The position numbers were made by a program, and so were the translations under genes. Below the pieces are notes generated by a model. The model ran no database searches, had not been told where the DNA came from, and saw only the letters and a list, made by a program, of their open reading frames with translations. Shown here in pieces: positions 1 through 8,600 of a DNA stretch of 11,529 nt. Position 1 is the first letter of the stretch, and each line of letters opens with the position of its first letter. This DNA comes from JBGPTK01 sp041497605 (lineage in GTDB: Bacteria; Acidobacteriota; Terriglobia; Acidiferrales; UBA7541): contig JBGQGW010000121.1 in the NCBI GenBank assembly GCA_041497605.1, positions 1-11,529 of the forward strand. The letters are read 5' to 3'.

Positions 1-441
1 ATAGCCCGTGCAGCGGCAAGTGTTTCCGGCAATCGCTTTGCGCATATCTTTTTCTTTCGGATGTGGATTCTTCGACAGCAGATGGTACGTGGACATCAGT
101 AAGCCCGGCGTGCAATATCCGCACTGCAACCCGTGACAAGTGGCGAATGCCTTCTGGATCGGATGCAATTCTCCGTCTTTCGCCAGTCCTTCGACGGATA
201 GAATCTCACCTTGATCCGCTTGCACCGCGAAGACGGTGCAGGATTTCACCGTCTGACCATTCAATAGAACAGTGCATGCGCCGCAGTAACTGGTATCGCA
301 GCCAATGTGGGTGCCGGTCAGGTTCAGTTCCTCGCGCAACAGGTCCACCAGCAACAGGCGCGGCTCGATTTCCAGGTCATACGGTTTCCCATTGACCGTC
401 ACGTGCACAGGCACGAGTTTAGCTGCGCCCGATGTATTCAT
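1..441 (-). CDS. Molybdenum hydroxylase small subunit, [2Fe-2S] protein (CoxS/XDH type), partial
   Basis: This gene encodes the electron-transfer subunit of a xanthine dehydrogenase/CO dehydrogenase-family molybdenum hydroxylase, passing electrons from the Mo centre to the FAD subunit in the cytoplasm. Translating the minus strand from the ATG at 441 gives 147 uninterrupted residues to the window edge. The N-terminal plant-ferredoxin-type cluster ligands are C48, C53, C56 and C68 (CDTSYCGAC context). The second [2Fe-2S] domain has C107 and C110 (QCGYCTPG) and C142 and C144 (TCRCTGY). All eight ligands are present. The family is usually about 155-170 residues, so only a short tail is missing. 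The start lies inside the 3' end of the medium-subunit gene (23-base overlap), implying translational coupling. The substrate cannot be read from this subunit; CO, purines, aldehydes and aromatic N-heterocycles all remain possible. Confidence 0.93.
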   Translation of the reverse strand, partial: MNTSGAAKLVPVHVTVNGKPYDLEIEPRLLLVDLLREELNLTGTHIGCDTSYCGACTVLLNGQTVKSCTVFAVQADQGEILSVEGLAKDGELHPIQKAFATCHGLQCGYCTPGLLMSTYHLLSKNPHPKEKDMRKAIAGNTCRCTGY

Positions 442-1324
442 GGCTCACCTCCACGTGTTCTCCCCGGCAACGCCGCAAGGCAACTCCAATGGCTCGCTTC
501 GTCAGGCTTCGCACCAGCACTCGTTTGTATTCCGCGGAGCCGCGCATATCGGACTGCGGGTCAGACGCGGCCATCGCGGCTTCCGCGGCTGCCTCGATTA
601 ATTTTGGCGTGACTTTGCGGCCGTGCAATTCACGCTCCGCCTCCACCGCATGCACCGGCAGCAGCCCCACGCAACCCAGGAAAATGTGCGCGGCTTCGCA
701 GGTATCATGATCGGCCATCGTCATTTGCACCGCTGCGCTGGCGCTGGCATAGACTGGCGCGCAGCGCTTGAAAGCCAAGTAGGCCCCGCCAGATTTCTTC
801 GGCGGAATTTTTACAGTGACTTCGCGCAAAAGCTCGCCGTGATCCAGCACCGTGGTGTAAGCATCCCGGAAGAATTCCGAGAGCGCGATCGTGCGCGATC
901 CTTTGGGGCCGACGCTATGGACCTCCGTTGCAAGAGTCAGGAGAACCGGCGCCCAATCGCCGGTCGGATCGGCTTCGGCAAGCGAGCCGCCGAGTGTCCC
1001 GCGATTGCGGACTTGCACGTCGGCGATTCCCGCGGCGCAGTCGTGCAGAATTGGAATTTCGAGCGCGTCCGCCGAATCTTCAATGTCCGTGTGCCGGGCC
1101 ATCGCACCGATTTGAATCTTGCCGTCGTGTTTGCGCACACGGGACAGGCCGGGGATGAAATTCAAGTCGATCAGTGCGCTCGGCCGCGAGAGCCGCAGCT
1201 TCATCAAGGGAATCAGGCTTTGGCCGCCGGCCAGCGCCTTGGCATCCTCACCGAGCTCGGCAAGCTGCGACGCAGCCTGCTCCAGCGACGAAGCCCGAAC
1301 GTAGTGAAAGGAACTTGTATACAC
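419..1324 (-). CDS. Molybdenum hydroxylase medium subunit, FAD-binding (CoxM/XDH type)
   Basis: The 301-residue FAD-binding subunit of the same molybdenum hydroxylase accepts electrons from the [2Fe-2S] subunit and passes them to the terminal acceptor. The two family FAD motifs are clear: AGGQS at residues 32-36, followed by LIPLMKLRL, and NRGTLGGSLAEADP at about 107-120. The C-terminal third matches the CO dehydrogenase flavoprotein C-terminal domain, and the length is normal. The start is a GTG at 1324, with an AGAGG ribosome binding site about 8 bases upstream. No in-frame ATG fits better, because a nearby upstream ATG is in another frame. The stop overlaps the start of the small-subunit gene. 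The order M then S matches CODH-like operons, with the large subunit expected further left, outside the window. Confidence 0.92.
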   Translation of the reverse strand: MYTSSFHYVRASSLEQAASQLAELGEDAKALAGGQSLIPLMKLRLSRPSALIDLNFIPGLSRVRKHDGKIQIGAMARHTDIEDSADALEIPILHDCAAGIADVQVRNRGTLGGSLAEADPTGDWAPVLLTLATEVHSVGPKGSRTIALSEFFRDAYTTVLDHGELLREVTVKIPPKKSGGAYLAFKRCAPVYASASAAVQMTMADHDTCEAAHIFLGCVGLLPVHAVEAERELHGRKVTPKLIEAAAEAAMAASDPQSDMRGSAEYKRVLVRSLTKRAIGVALRRCRGEHVEVSHEYIGRS

Positions 1325-1409
1325 TGTGTATTCCTCTTTGCATCGCGATTAGCCACCCGTAAGATTCCGTCCGGAGGGGCTCAGCGTGCAGCAACTTCGA
1401 AGCGAGCCG

Positions 1410-1438
1410 ATTCTAAAACCATTCTCCGGCTCATTCAA
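1410..1438 (-). promoter_or_regulatory. Candidate sigma70-like promoter for the molybdenum hydroxylase genes
   Basis: Read on the minus strand, TTGAAT (1433-1438) is followed after 17 bases by TAGAAT (1410-1415). That is 4/6 and 5/6 matches to the -35 and -10 consensus with ideal spacing, about 85 bases before the GTG at 1324. It lies in the 189-base divergent gap between this operon and the nucleotidyltransferase. The sequence supports it; activity is inferred. Confidence 0.42.
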
Positions 1439-1513
1439 GCAAGAAACAAAATATTCCATGATCCCTGGCGAAGCGCCCGAGGGTGATCTATAGTCCCTGG
1501 TCTCACACTGCCG

Positions 1514-2122
1514 ATGAAGACTCCCAACATCTATCCCATTCTCCTGGCGGCGGGCCCCTCGCCGCGTCTCGAATTTCCCAAAGCCCTCGCCGCTTTCGGC
1601 GGAAAAAACGCGCTCGAAATTGCCGCCGGTAATTGCGCCGGCCTCCTTGAACCGATCGTGGTCCTGGGATACCACGCGGACAAACTGCGAAAAGCTGTTC
1701 CGCACGGAGCGGGGATTGTTATTAACCGCGGATGGCGAGCCGGCCAACTCAGTTCCCTTCTCGCGGCTCTGCGGCATGTTCCGCGCGCAGCCGCCTTCAT
1801 GCTCTATCCGGTGGATCATGTTTTTCTCACGCCGGCGCTCATCCATCGCCTGGTGCGCGCCTTCGAAAAAAGAAAAAAGGGACAAGAAATTCTGATGCCT
1901 CGATTTAAAGGGCGCGCCGGGCATCCGGTGATTTTCTCCGCGCGCGTTCGCGAAGAACTTCGCCACGCTCCTACGGCCCGGGACGTGGTCTATCGCGATC
2001 CGCGGCGAGTGTTCTTCCTTCCGGTCAGGACTCCAGCCATCTGGCGGGATTACGAGCCCTCGAAGCCCTGGTCCCGGTCGCAGCGCAAATCTCAAAGCCA
2101 AAGCGGAAAAAGAAAAACATGA
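1514..2122 (+). CDS. MobA/MocA-like nucleotidyltransferase (probable molybdenum cofactor cytidylyltransferase)
   Basis: A 202-residue protein of the GT-A-type NTP transferase fold. The family transfers CMP or GMP to molybdopterin, giving the dinucleotide cofactor; CO dehydrogenase/xanthine dehydrogenase-like enzymes use the cytosine form. Visible motifs are LAAG at 11-14 with PK at 22-23, NRGW..GQLSSL at 71-82, the metal-binding region PVDH at 99-102 and GHPVIF at 136-141. Two departures stand out: the usual LAAGxSxRMG glycine is glutamate (RLE), and the C-terminal acidic D-x-D/TPEDY-type end is degenerate and runs into a basic tail. The start ATG has no obvious ribosome binding site; a TATAGT at 1489-1494 only about 20 bases upstream could mean a short or absent leader. 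It diverges from the molybdenum hydroxylase genes, which supports a cofactor role. A related sugar or other NTP transferase is less likely. Confidence 0.78.
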   Translation: MKTPNIYPILLAAGPSPRLEFPKALAAFGGKNALEIAAGNCAGLLEPIVVLGYHADKLRKAVPHGAGIVINRGWRAGQLSSLLAALRHVPRAAAFMLYPVDHVFLTPALIHRLVRAFEKRKKGQEILMPRFKGRAGHPVIFSARVREELRHAPTARDVVYRDPRRVFFLPVRTPAIWRDYEPSKPWSRSQRKSQSQSGKRKT

Positions 2123-2134
2123 GTTATCCGGGCG

Positions 2135-2626
2135 TCAACGCGAGGCTTCTCCCCGCCAGAATCCCCATGCCACGCCACTGAGCCCCAGGATGACGAAACA
2201 CGATCCGACGATCGCAATCGCTTGCGGCCCCGGCCCGCGACTCCAGGTTTCGAGCAGGACGCCAAGTGGAAACAGGACTGCCCCACTAAGCAATGCCAGC
2301 GCCAGATAGAAGCGTAACCGCTCCCCGAAGGCGACCCTCTCGAAGCCGATTCCCAATATCAGCAGCAAAATCGCCAAGCCTATCCAATGCCCGTGAGCGT
2401 CCACCTGCCGGACATAAACAAAACTTCGCTGCGCCGCATCGTCGAGCGCGGCCTGGGATTCCGGCATGCGCCTTTCGGCAGCTCGGGCGAAGCCCGTTGC
2501 GAGAGAAGAACCAAGTCCATCGAGCGTCTGATGCTCGGTGAACACCGCGTAATACAAGCCATATCCCATCCCGAAAATGGCTATCACCAGGCTTCCGATG
2601 ATCAGGACCTTTCGCGATCCGCTCAT
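2135..2626 (-). CDS. Four-helix membrane protein, third copy of HxH module, unrecognised
   Basis: A 163-residue integral membrane protein with about four hydrophobic segments (near residues 6-29, 80-95, 106-126 and 136-157). It aligns along its whole length with each half of the upstream neighbour. All share a first helix ending near a histidine (H32 here, in TEHQ), an extramembrane stretch of about 45 residues, then D-A-H-x-H (H78, H80), and a helix with a P-x-G-V-L type motif. The chosen ATG at 2626 overlaps the neighbour's TGA as ATGA, a standard coupling signal. A longer in-frame reading from 2830 would lie inside the neighbour's coding sequence and adds a non-membrane basic stretch, so it was not used. 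No function is recognised. The HxH in a helix could bind heme or a metal, but that is inference. The stop lies only 12 bases from the convergent nucleotidyltransferase. Confidence 0.8.
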   Translation of the reverse strand: MSGSRKVLIIGSLVIAIFGMGYGLYYAVFTEHQTLDGLGSSLATGFARAAERRMPESQAALDDAAQRSFVYVRQVDAHGHWIGLAILLLILGIGFERVAFGERLRFYLALALLSGAVLFPLGVLLETWSRGPGPQAIAIVGSCFVILGLSGVAWGFWRGEASR

Positions 2627-3750
2627 GCGCCTCGCTCTCCTGCAGCCGCGTCCAGCTTCCCGGTGTAACGCCAGATCCCGACCAGCATCGCGAGCAGCGC
2701 GGCGGCAACGAGCAGCCCCCCTAGGTCCGCGATTCCGCCCGCCAACAATCCCCAATCGAGTTCCATGAGCACGAAGAAAGGCAATGTGAACGATCCGGCC
2801 AGCAGTAACACCGCCCAGGTGCGCTTCCACTTTTCGCGGAGGAAAACGTACGGCTGAAAAAATGCCAGAAGAATCGCCAGCGTTCCAAATTCGATGACAT
2901 GCGCGTGGGCGGCGATGTTGACCGCTTTCGATCCCTGCAACTGGCCGTATTCCGCAACCGCCTGGTTCGCCGCCGCGGAATCTCCCGCCGCCGCTTTCGA
3001 AGTCATGGTGGAAAGAAGCGCAGCATCCCTCGCTTCATACTCATAGAGGTGAAGTCCCGAATAGGCTGCGCCATGAATAAAGCCGAGCAGCACCAAGAGC
3101 GTGCCGCCAACCAGAAGCACCCGGCTCGACCAGCTTCGATCCGCGATTAATTCATCGCGCGTTGCAACTGCGGAGGACTGCCGCAGGCGCCGCCAAACCC
3201 CGGCGAGTTCTCCAGCGCAGGCCAGAAATATAAGCAGGCCGCCGAAATCGGCAAAAATGCTGGCCCATCCAATGGATTCGAGCGGACTATAAGCCTGGCC
3301 CACGTAGTGAATCAGGAATACTCCAATGGGCAACAATACCGCCCCAACCAGAAAAAGTTTCGCGAGAGACTTTTTCCGGCGCTCATCGAGGGCGACGTAG
3401 GGTTGCAACAATGCCAGCAGGAGGGCGAGGTATCCGAAGTCAATCATGTGGACGTGCGCATCGACTTTGGTCCCGCGATTTTCGAGGAATCCGCCGATGT
3501 TCTGGAACGCCGCGGCTGCTCCCTGCGGGTCCTGCGCCGTCACGGCGTGCGTAGCCGCGAGCAATGCACTGCCAATTCGCCCGGCATTCTGATGCAGGAT
3601 AAATACCGCAAAGATATCCCCCAGCATCATCCCCACAAGGATCAGCGCAATCCCACCGACCAGGAGCATGCGCCGGGCGCTGAGCGGAGCAAACTCACGC
3701 GCATCAGCCAGCGACGCGCTGCTCTGCATCGACTCTTGCTTTGTAGCCAT
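2623..3750 (-). CDS. Internally duplicated eight-helix membrane protein with two HxH modules, unrecognised
   Basis: A 375-residue membrane protein made of two homologous four-helix halves (about 25-190 and 208-364). Each half begins R-x-L-L-V-G-G followed by hydrophobic residues. Each then has a histidine near the outer end of helix 1 (H53 and H234), a polar stretch of about 45 residues, the motif AH-x-H (H99/H101 and H282/H284) leading into a helix ending in QPYV, and a final helix with ADxGGLL. The basic C-terminal ends of the repeats suggest cytoplasmic termini. The ATG at 3750 has GGAG four bases upstream. It begins 52 bases after the LLM monooxygenase stop and overlaps the next gene by ATGA. 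The layout loosely recalls small four-helix families with a histidine pair at the start of helix 2 (such as DUF2871), from memory only; no function is assigned. Confidence 0.82.
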   Translation of the reverse strand: MATKQESMQSSASLADAREFAPLSARRMLLVGGIALILVGMMLGDIFAVFILHQNAGRIGSALLAATHAVTAQDPQGAAAAFQNIGGFLENRGTKVDAHVHMIDFGYLALLLALLQPYVALDERRKKSLAKLFLVGAVLLPIGVFLIHYVGQAYSPLESIGWASIFADFGGLLIFLACAGELAGVWRRLRQSSAVATRDELIADRSWSSRVLLVGGTLLVLLGFIHGAAYSGLHLYEYEARDAALLSTMTSKAAAGDSAAANQAVAEYGQLQGSKAVNIAAHAHVIEFGTLAILLAFFQPYVFLREKWKRTWAVLLLAGSFTLPFFVLMELDWGLLAGGIADLGGLLVAAALLAMLVGIWRYTGKLDAAAGERGA

Positions 3751-3802
3751 CAGACTCCGAGATCCTTCCCATCAGCGTGAGGCTGCTCATTGCTGCATGC
3801 GC

Positions 3803-4888
3803 TTACGCTTTCGCCTGGGCGGCTGACTGGCTTCCCCGAAATGCCGGCATCACTTTTTCGGCGAATAGCTGCTGAGTCTTGATCGATTTCCAGTGGTCCA
3901 AGCCGCCGAAGTTGGAAACAATCGCCAATTCGGCGATGCCGCCCTTGGTTTGCAGGTTTTCGATCTGGCGGATTACTTTTTCAGGAGTGCCAATGAAGCC
4001 GATTTCCTGATCCACGATTTCCTCGTAAGTGAGCTTGGTCAGCGATTCCAGGGCGCCGCTCGCATAGAACCCATACCCTTTCTGGCGCAACTCCGCCTTC
4101 TTCTCCTCACTCTGCAAGGATTCGACCGGGGAGGCGTTGAATGCCAGGAAATTGTGCAGCGCGGCCTCCACCTCCCGGCGAATCAGCTTTTCGTCATCAT
4201 CCAGGTACACGGGCCGGATATAAACGATGTTCGGCTCGTGCCCGTGCTCCGCGCAGGCTTTCTTATAAATATTCAGCGGCGCTTCCAGAATTTTCCAGGG
4301 CAACAGCGGCGGCACAAAAATCCCCCAGCCTCGCTCGCCCGCCATTTGATAGGTGATATCGCTGGTCCCGCCCGTGTACAGCGGCGGATACGGTTTCTGC
4401 ACCGGCCGGGGAACCACGGTCACATCCCTCACATTGTAAAACTTGCCTTCGTACGAGAATTTCTCCTCCGTCCACGCCTTCAACAGAATTTCAATGCCTT
4501 CCTCATAGCGTGGCCGGCTTTCCTCCAGCGGCAGGCTCGAAGGCCCGAACAGCCAGGCGTGACCGCGCCCCAGGCCGCATTCCAGCCGCCCTCTGGTCAA
4601 GATGTCGGCTTCGGCGATTTGGCCGGCCAGCCGCATCGGGTTTTCCAGCGGAAGAGTCAACAAAGCCACGCGAAAACGGATGCGCTCCGTTCGTTGCGCC
4701 GCTGCGGCAAACAAGGCCAGCGGATTCGCGGAGATGGAAAATTTCGGGAAGAAATGATGATCGATCACCGAATACACATCGAATCCCACCTGGTCGGCAT
4801 GCTCAATCTGCCGCAGGATTTCCCACGTCAACTTCGAGTGGGACTTCCCGGGCGGCGTCTGCATCTCACAATAAATTCCAAATCTCAT
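3803..4888 (-). CDS. LLM-class flavin-dependent monooxygenase
   Basis: A 361-residue luciferase-like TIM-barrel oxidoreductase that would use reduced flavin and O2 to oxidise an organic substrate in the cytoplasm. Family features are a first strand MRFGIYCEMQ, the VIDHHF segment (41-46) matching the luciferase/monooxygenase EHH region, the GRLECGLGRG loop (100-109) after the IAEADILTRG segment, and YPPLYTGGTS (167-176), a flavin phosphate region. Near the C-terminus is GTPEKVIRQIENL, the usual last barrel element. The ATG at 4888 has a strong GGAGAGAG ribosome binding site; an upstream extension to 5071 overlaps the reductase gene and lacks family sequence. It follows the flavin reductase by 64 bases, the classic two-component pairing. 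The substrate cannot be named; alkanesulfonate, nitrilotriacetate or terpene-type chemistry are family precedents only. Confidence 0.9.
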   Translation of the reverse strand: MRFGIYCEMQTPPGKSHSKLTWEILRQIEHADQVGFDVYSVIDHHFFPKFSISANPLALFAAAAQRTERIRFRVALLTLPLENPMRLAGQIAEADILTRGRLECGLGRGHAWLFGPSSLPLEESRPRYEEGIEILLKAWTEEKFSYEGKFYNVRDVTVVPRPVQKPYPPLYTGGTSDITYQMAGERGWGIFVPPLLPWKILEAPLNIYKKACAEHGHEPNIVYIRPVYLDDDEKLIRREVEAALHNFLAFNASPVESLQSEEKKAELRQKGYGFYASGALESLTKLTYEEIVDQEIGFIGTPEKVIRQIENLQTKGGIAELAIVSNFGGLDHWKSIKTQQLFAEKVMPAFRGSQSAAQAKA

Positions 4889-4952
4889 GGCAACTCTCTC
4901 CTCGCCTGGAAACCACTCTGTTTCCGCCGGAAGCGTGGCGCCGGCCGGCGGA

Positions 4953-5468
4953 TCAAGTTTCGTCTTTCGGTAACTTACGATATTTGCCGCGGTAAAAGAG
5001 CAGAGGTTGCCCCTCTCCAGTCTCGATCTGCTCGACCGCTCCCAGAAAAATGGTGTGATCCCCGGCCTCATGCGCTTCCACCAGTTTGCAATCGAGATGG
5101 GCCAGAGCGCCCTGCAACATCGGAGTGCCTTGCTGCGTTCGCCAGAAATTTACGCCGAGTCTTCCGGCGGTTTCCGGGTCCTGCTCCACCTGCGTAAAAT
5201 ATCGCGCCAATTCTTCTTGATGTTCCGCAAGGACGTTGATTCCAAATCGCTTCTGGATGTGGACGAAGCCATGCGTGCGGGCATTCCGGCCAATGCAAAC
5301 CAGCACCATCAGCGGATCAAGAGAAACGGATGCGAATGCATTGGCCGTCATCCCGTGTATTTGTCCGGCGCCGTGATCAACCGTGATCACAGTCACTCCG
5401 GTGGCAAAATGCGACAGCGCCTTTCGGAACGATTCGACAGACACCGGAGTCATGGTTGGATCAATCAT
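4953..5468 (-). CDS. Flavin reductase-like domain protein (FMN/FAD reductase component)
   Basis: A 171-residue flavin reductase of the HpaC/RutF/DIM6-NTAB type, which uses NAD(P)H to make reduced flavin for a partner monooxygenase. Motifs are SHFATGVTVIT (19-29), HGMTANAFASVSLDPLMVLVCI (about 38-59, the flavin-binding core), the FGINVLAEHQ strand (75-84) and GDHTIFLGAVE (136-146), ending in PLLFYRGKYRKL. Length is typical. The start is uncertain: ATG at 5468 gives the family's usual N-terminus but has no clear ribosome binding site. A GTG at 5510 would add 14 basic residues, and an internal ATG six codons in is also possible. The next gene downstream is the LLM monooxygenase, its likely partner. 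A hairpin and a 152-base gap separate it from the receptor gene upstream. Confidence 0.88.
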   Translation of the reverse strand: MIDPTMTPVSVESFRKALSHFATGVTVITVDHGAGQIHGMTANAFASVSLDPLMVLVCIGRNARTHGFVHIQKRFGINVLAEHQEELARYFTQVEQDPETAGRLGVNFWRTQQGTPMLQGALAHLDCKLVEAHEAGDHTIFLGAVEQIETGEGQPLLFYRGKYRKLPKDET

Positions 5469-5544
5469 GGCCCGAGGAGAGCGCTGCCTTTCCCGTGACT
5501 TACACTGCACCTAAGCCTGCCTTATGATGGCAGAATGCGCCGGT

Positions 5545-5576
5545 GCGAATCACCGATTTGGGAATCGGCGATTCGC
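5545..5576. repeat. Long inverted repeat between receptor and flavin reductase genes
   Basis: Two 14-base arms (5545-5558 and 5563-5576) are complementary at 13 of 14 positions around a TGGG loop. It lies 45 bases downstream of the receptor stop on the minus strand. Neither side is followed by a T-run, so a simple intrinsic terminator is not supported. It may instead stabilise the 3' end of the receptor mRNA or be a REP-like palindromic element. Confidence 0.7.
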
Positions 5577-5620
5577 CGCAGCGTTCGGTTTACTCGTTAT
5601 CGCGAGTTCTTTCGTGATTC

Positions 5621-8600
5621 TTAAAATTCAAAACGAGCCACTAATTGAAGCTGCCGCGGGTTGAACACGGCGCTCGGCGTCCCGTAGAGCGGATTGGGCG
5701 AGCCGTCGAGGCTTCCGGCATGTGTCGATCCGCCGCAGCCGGGAGCCGCCGGATTGAACGGGCAGAAATCCGTCGCGCCATAGGTGGTGTTGAAATAACG
5801 TATATTCACCGTGTTCATCAGGTTGAAGGCTTCAAACATCAACTGGAAATTCATCTTCTCGTTGAAGGGGAATTTGCGCGCGAGCCGGATATCCACCGTC
5901 TGCAGAGTATCGCCCCGGAAAGTGTCGCGGCCTTCGATACCGACGCGGTCGTTGTTGCCGAACACGTCCCCGTTCACGTCTGAACCTGCATACTTTGTGA
6001 ACGAAAGCGGCGTTTGCAAAGTGATGATCGTGCTGAACGTGAAATTGCGCGCCACCGCGTTCCAGGTATTCGGACTGGCAAACGTGGCGTTGCCGACGAA
6101 CCGGTGCCGGATGTCGTCAGCGGAGTTGCCCCGCTCTCCCCGGAAATTTAAGCTGTCCTGCGGAATCAGCACGAAGCTGGGATTGGGGCCGTCATCGATC
6201 GAATGCGCGAATGTGTAGCTCAGCCCATAAGAGAAACCGTGCGACAACCGTTTCTCCATACTGAAGAGCAAACCGTCGTACACGGAATCCCAGCGGGACG
6301 TGGCTTCGAAGAAGATGCTGAATTGATTGTTGCGGAACCCTGGAATCAGTGCGTTGGGTGGCGCCGGGTAAGGTCCGCAGTTCGGTGGCGTCACGGGTGG
6401 TGGGAACGCGAAATTAAAGAAAACCTTCTTGCAACCGACCGCGCCGCTGGAACTGTGGACTTGCACGGAGCCGCTGGGGTCGGGCTGATTCACGTTATAG
6501 AAACTGCCCAGGTGCACACCCCGCAGATGGATGCCGGAGATGCTCACTGCCATGTCCTTCATCGGCTCGAATTCGATTCCAATACTCGCCTGAATGCCGT
6601 ACGGATTCTTGTGATCCTGCACAAATCGCACGACTGTCGCATCCTGCTCAAAACCACAACCCGCCAGCGTGCCGCCCGGACAGCCGAGGAAGGCGGCCGG
6701 CGTGCCATCGGGATAGGTCCCATTGTTCAACAAGGCGTTGAGCGCGAAATTCGTGATGAACGGCGCGCTGGCAAAGGTGAACAGGCCCGTTTTCGCGTTC
6801 AGCCCGTTTTCGAATGGCCGCCCGGGATATTTGGTAAGGCCGCCGCAGGAAGGCGCCTGGCACATCAACAGCGGCGACGGAATAATCCCGTGGAACAAGC
6901 CAAAGCCCGCGCGAAGCACGAAATGCTTCGACGTGCCGATGTTGTAGGCCAGGCCAAGGCGCGGATCGAAGTTCTTGAGTTGCGAATTAAGCACATTCGA
7001 TGGCCACGTCTCGAATTCCCAGCGCAATCCGCCGTTCAGCGTCAGCCGGTCTGTCGCGCGCCACTTGTCCTGAATGAAAAGGCCATTGTAGGTGTGGTCG
7101 AGCGTTGCCGAGGCTGCGTTGCGAATGGATTGAGAAATCGCTCCGCCTTGATAGACCGCCGTGCCGCCGGCCAGCGATGGTTCACTGAATGGCGGGGTTG
7201 TGGAGCTGTTAAATCGTTCGAAGAAAATTACGAAAGGATCGGGACATGCCGGGCCCGCCGGAGGCGGAGCACACGCCTGGCCGTCCGTGCCGAGGAACGC
7301 CTGAAGAGTCCCGAAGTCGGCCTCGAAGGGGTAGAACAACGGGAAGGACTCATAGGTGCTTACGCGGTCGAAATTGCCGCCGAAGCTGACCGTGTGCTTG
7401 CCCTTGGTGTACGTGACGTTGTCCACCAATTCGAATCGACTCTCGCGGTATATGTCGGGATTCCCGCGGTTCACACCCACGGCAAACGTATTCGCCAATT
7501 CCAGGTGTGGCTGCGTGGAAACCACCGGAAAATCAAATGAGCGATGGGCATACTGCATGCGCAGTTCGTTCACAAGGCTAGGCGAAAACGACGTGGTCAG
7601 CCCGCCGGCCACCGATTGATCGTTGATGTAGTTGTTCTTGAACGCCGAGGGCAGATCGAATCCGTTGTTCAGCGGCGATTGATTTGTCAGCCGGCCGTTG
7701 TTCACGAAATAGCGAACGTAAAGATAATTCTTCTCATTTATATTTTCATCGAACCGGAGGAAACCGTTATCCGTATTGCCGTCGCGCAAAACGAAAAGAT
7801 TTTCAGCGGGCAAATGGAATGTCGTGGTCTTCACGTTGTTGATCGCGGTGAGATTGTTCAGCACCGCCGAGTTATACGTCGGCGATTCGGCGCGCCGCTG
7901 TGCTTCATAGTTGGCGAATAGGAAGGCTTTATTTTTCTTGACTGGCCCGCCAATGGACGCGCCAAATTGATTCTGCCGCAGAACATTGAATCCGGGAGCG
8001 GCCAGAATGCTGGTCGCATCCATGGCGTCGTTGCGGAAGTATTCGTAGAGCGAGCCGTGCCAGTCGTTCGTGCCGCTGCGAGTCAGAATGTTCACGATGC
8101 CCGCGGTGGCGCGGCCGAAATCGGTATTATATTGCGTGTTGATGACGCGGAATTCTTGCACCGATTCCTGCGGCGGCGTTCCCCGCTGGATGCCCGATGC
8201 TGTTGAAATGTCGTCGGCGCCGTCCACGGCGATGAAATTGAAGTGAATATTCTGCCCGGCGAAGGAAATCTTGGTCACCGGCTCCACAATCACGTCGGTC
8301 GATCCCGAGGTGGTATCGCCGATTTGCACCGCCGGTGACAATAAAGCGAAGTCGATAAACTCACGGCCATTCACCGGAAGATTCTGAATCTGATTCTGGG
8401 TGATCACCGTGCTCACTTGTGTCTGCGTTGGTTCTGTGACTGGCGCTTCCGCCTGCACTGTGGTCTCTTGCGAGACGGAGCCCAGCACCAGGTTCAGATC
8501 AAGTGTGAGAACGTCGCCGATCTGGACGGTCACCGTCCTCGTTTCTTTGCGAAAGCCGCTATGCTCGACAGTAATGTCATAGGTGCCCACCGGCAGGGCC

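Noticed and set aside
1349..2101. 250-codon open frame on the minus strand
   Set aside because: It is opposite the nucleotidyltransferase, which has recognisable LAAG and GHP motifs; this frame shows none.
2627..2830. Upstream extension of the third membrane module gene
   Set aside because: It overlaps the neighbour's coding end, adds a basic non-membrane stretch and ignores the ATGA coupling at 2623-2626.
3893..5197. 434-codon open frame on the plus strand
   Set aside because: It spans the antisense of both the LLM monooxygenase and flavin reductase, whose motifs are unmistakable; the product has shadow-like composition.
6203..7540. 445-codon open frame on the plus strand
   Set aside because: It lies wholly opposite the receptor gene, is rich in Arg/Ala/Glu as expected from an antisense frame of G+C-rich DNA, and shows no domain.
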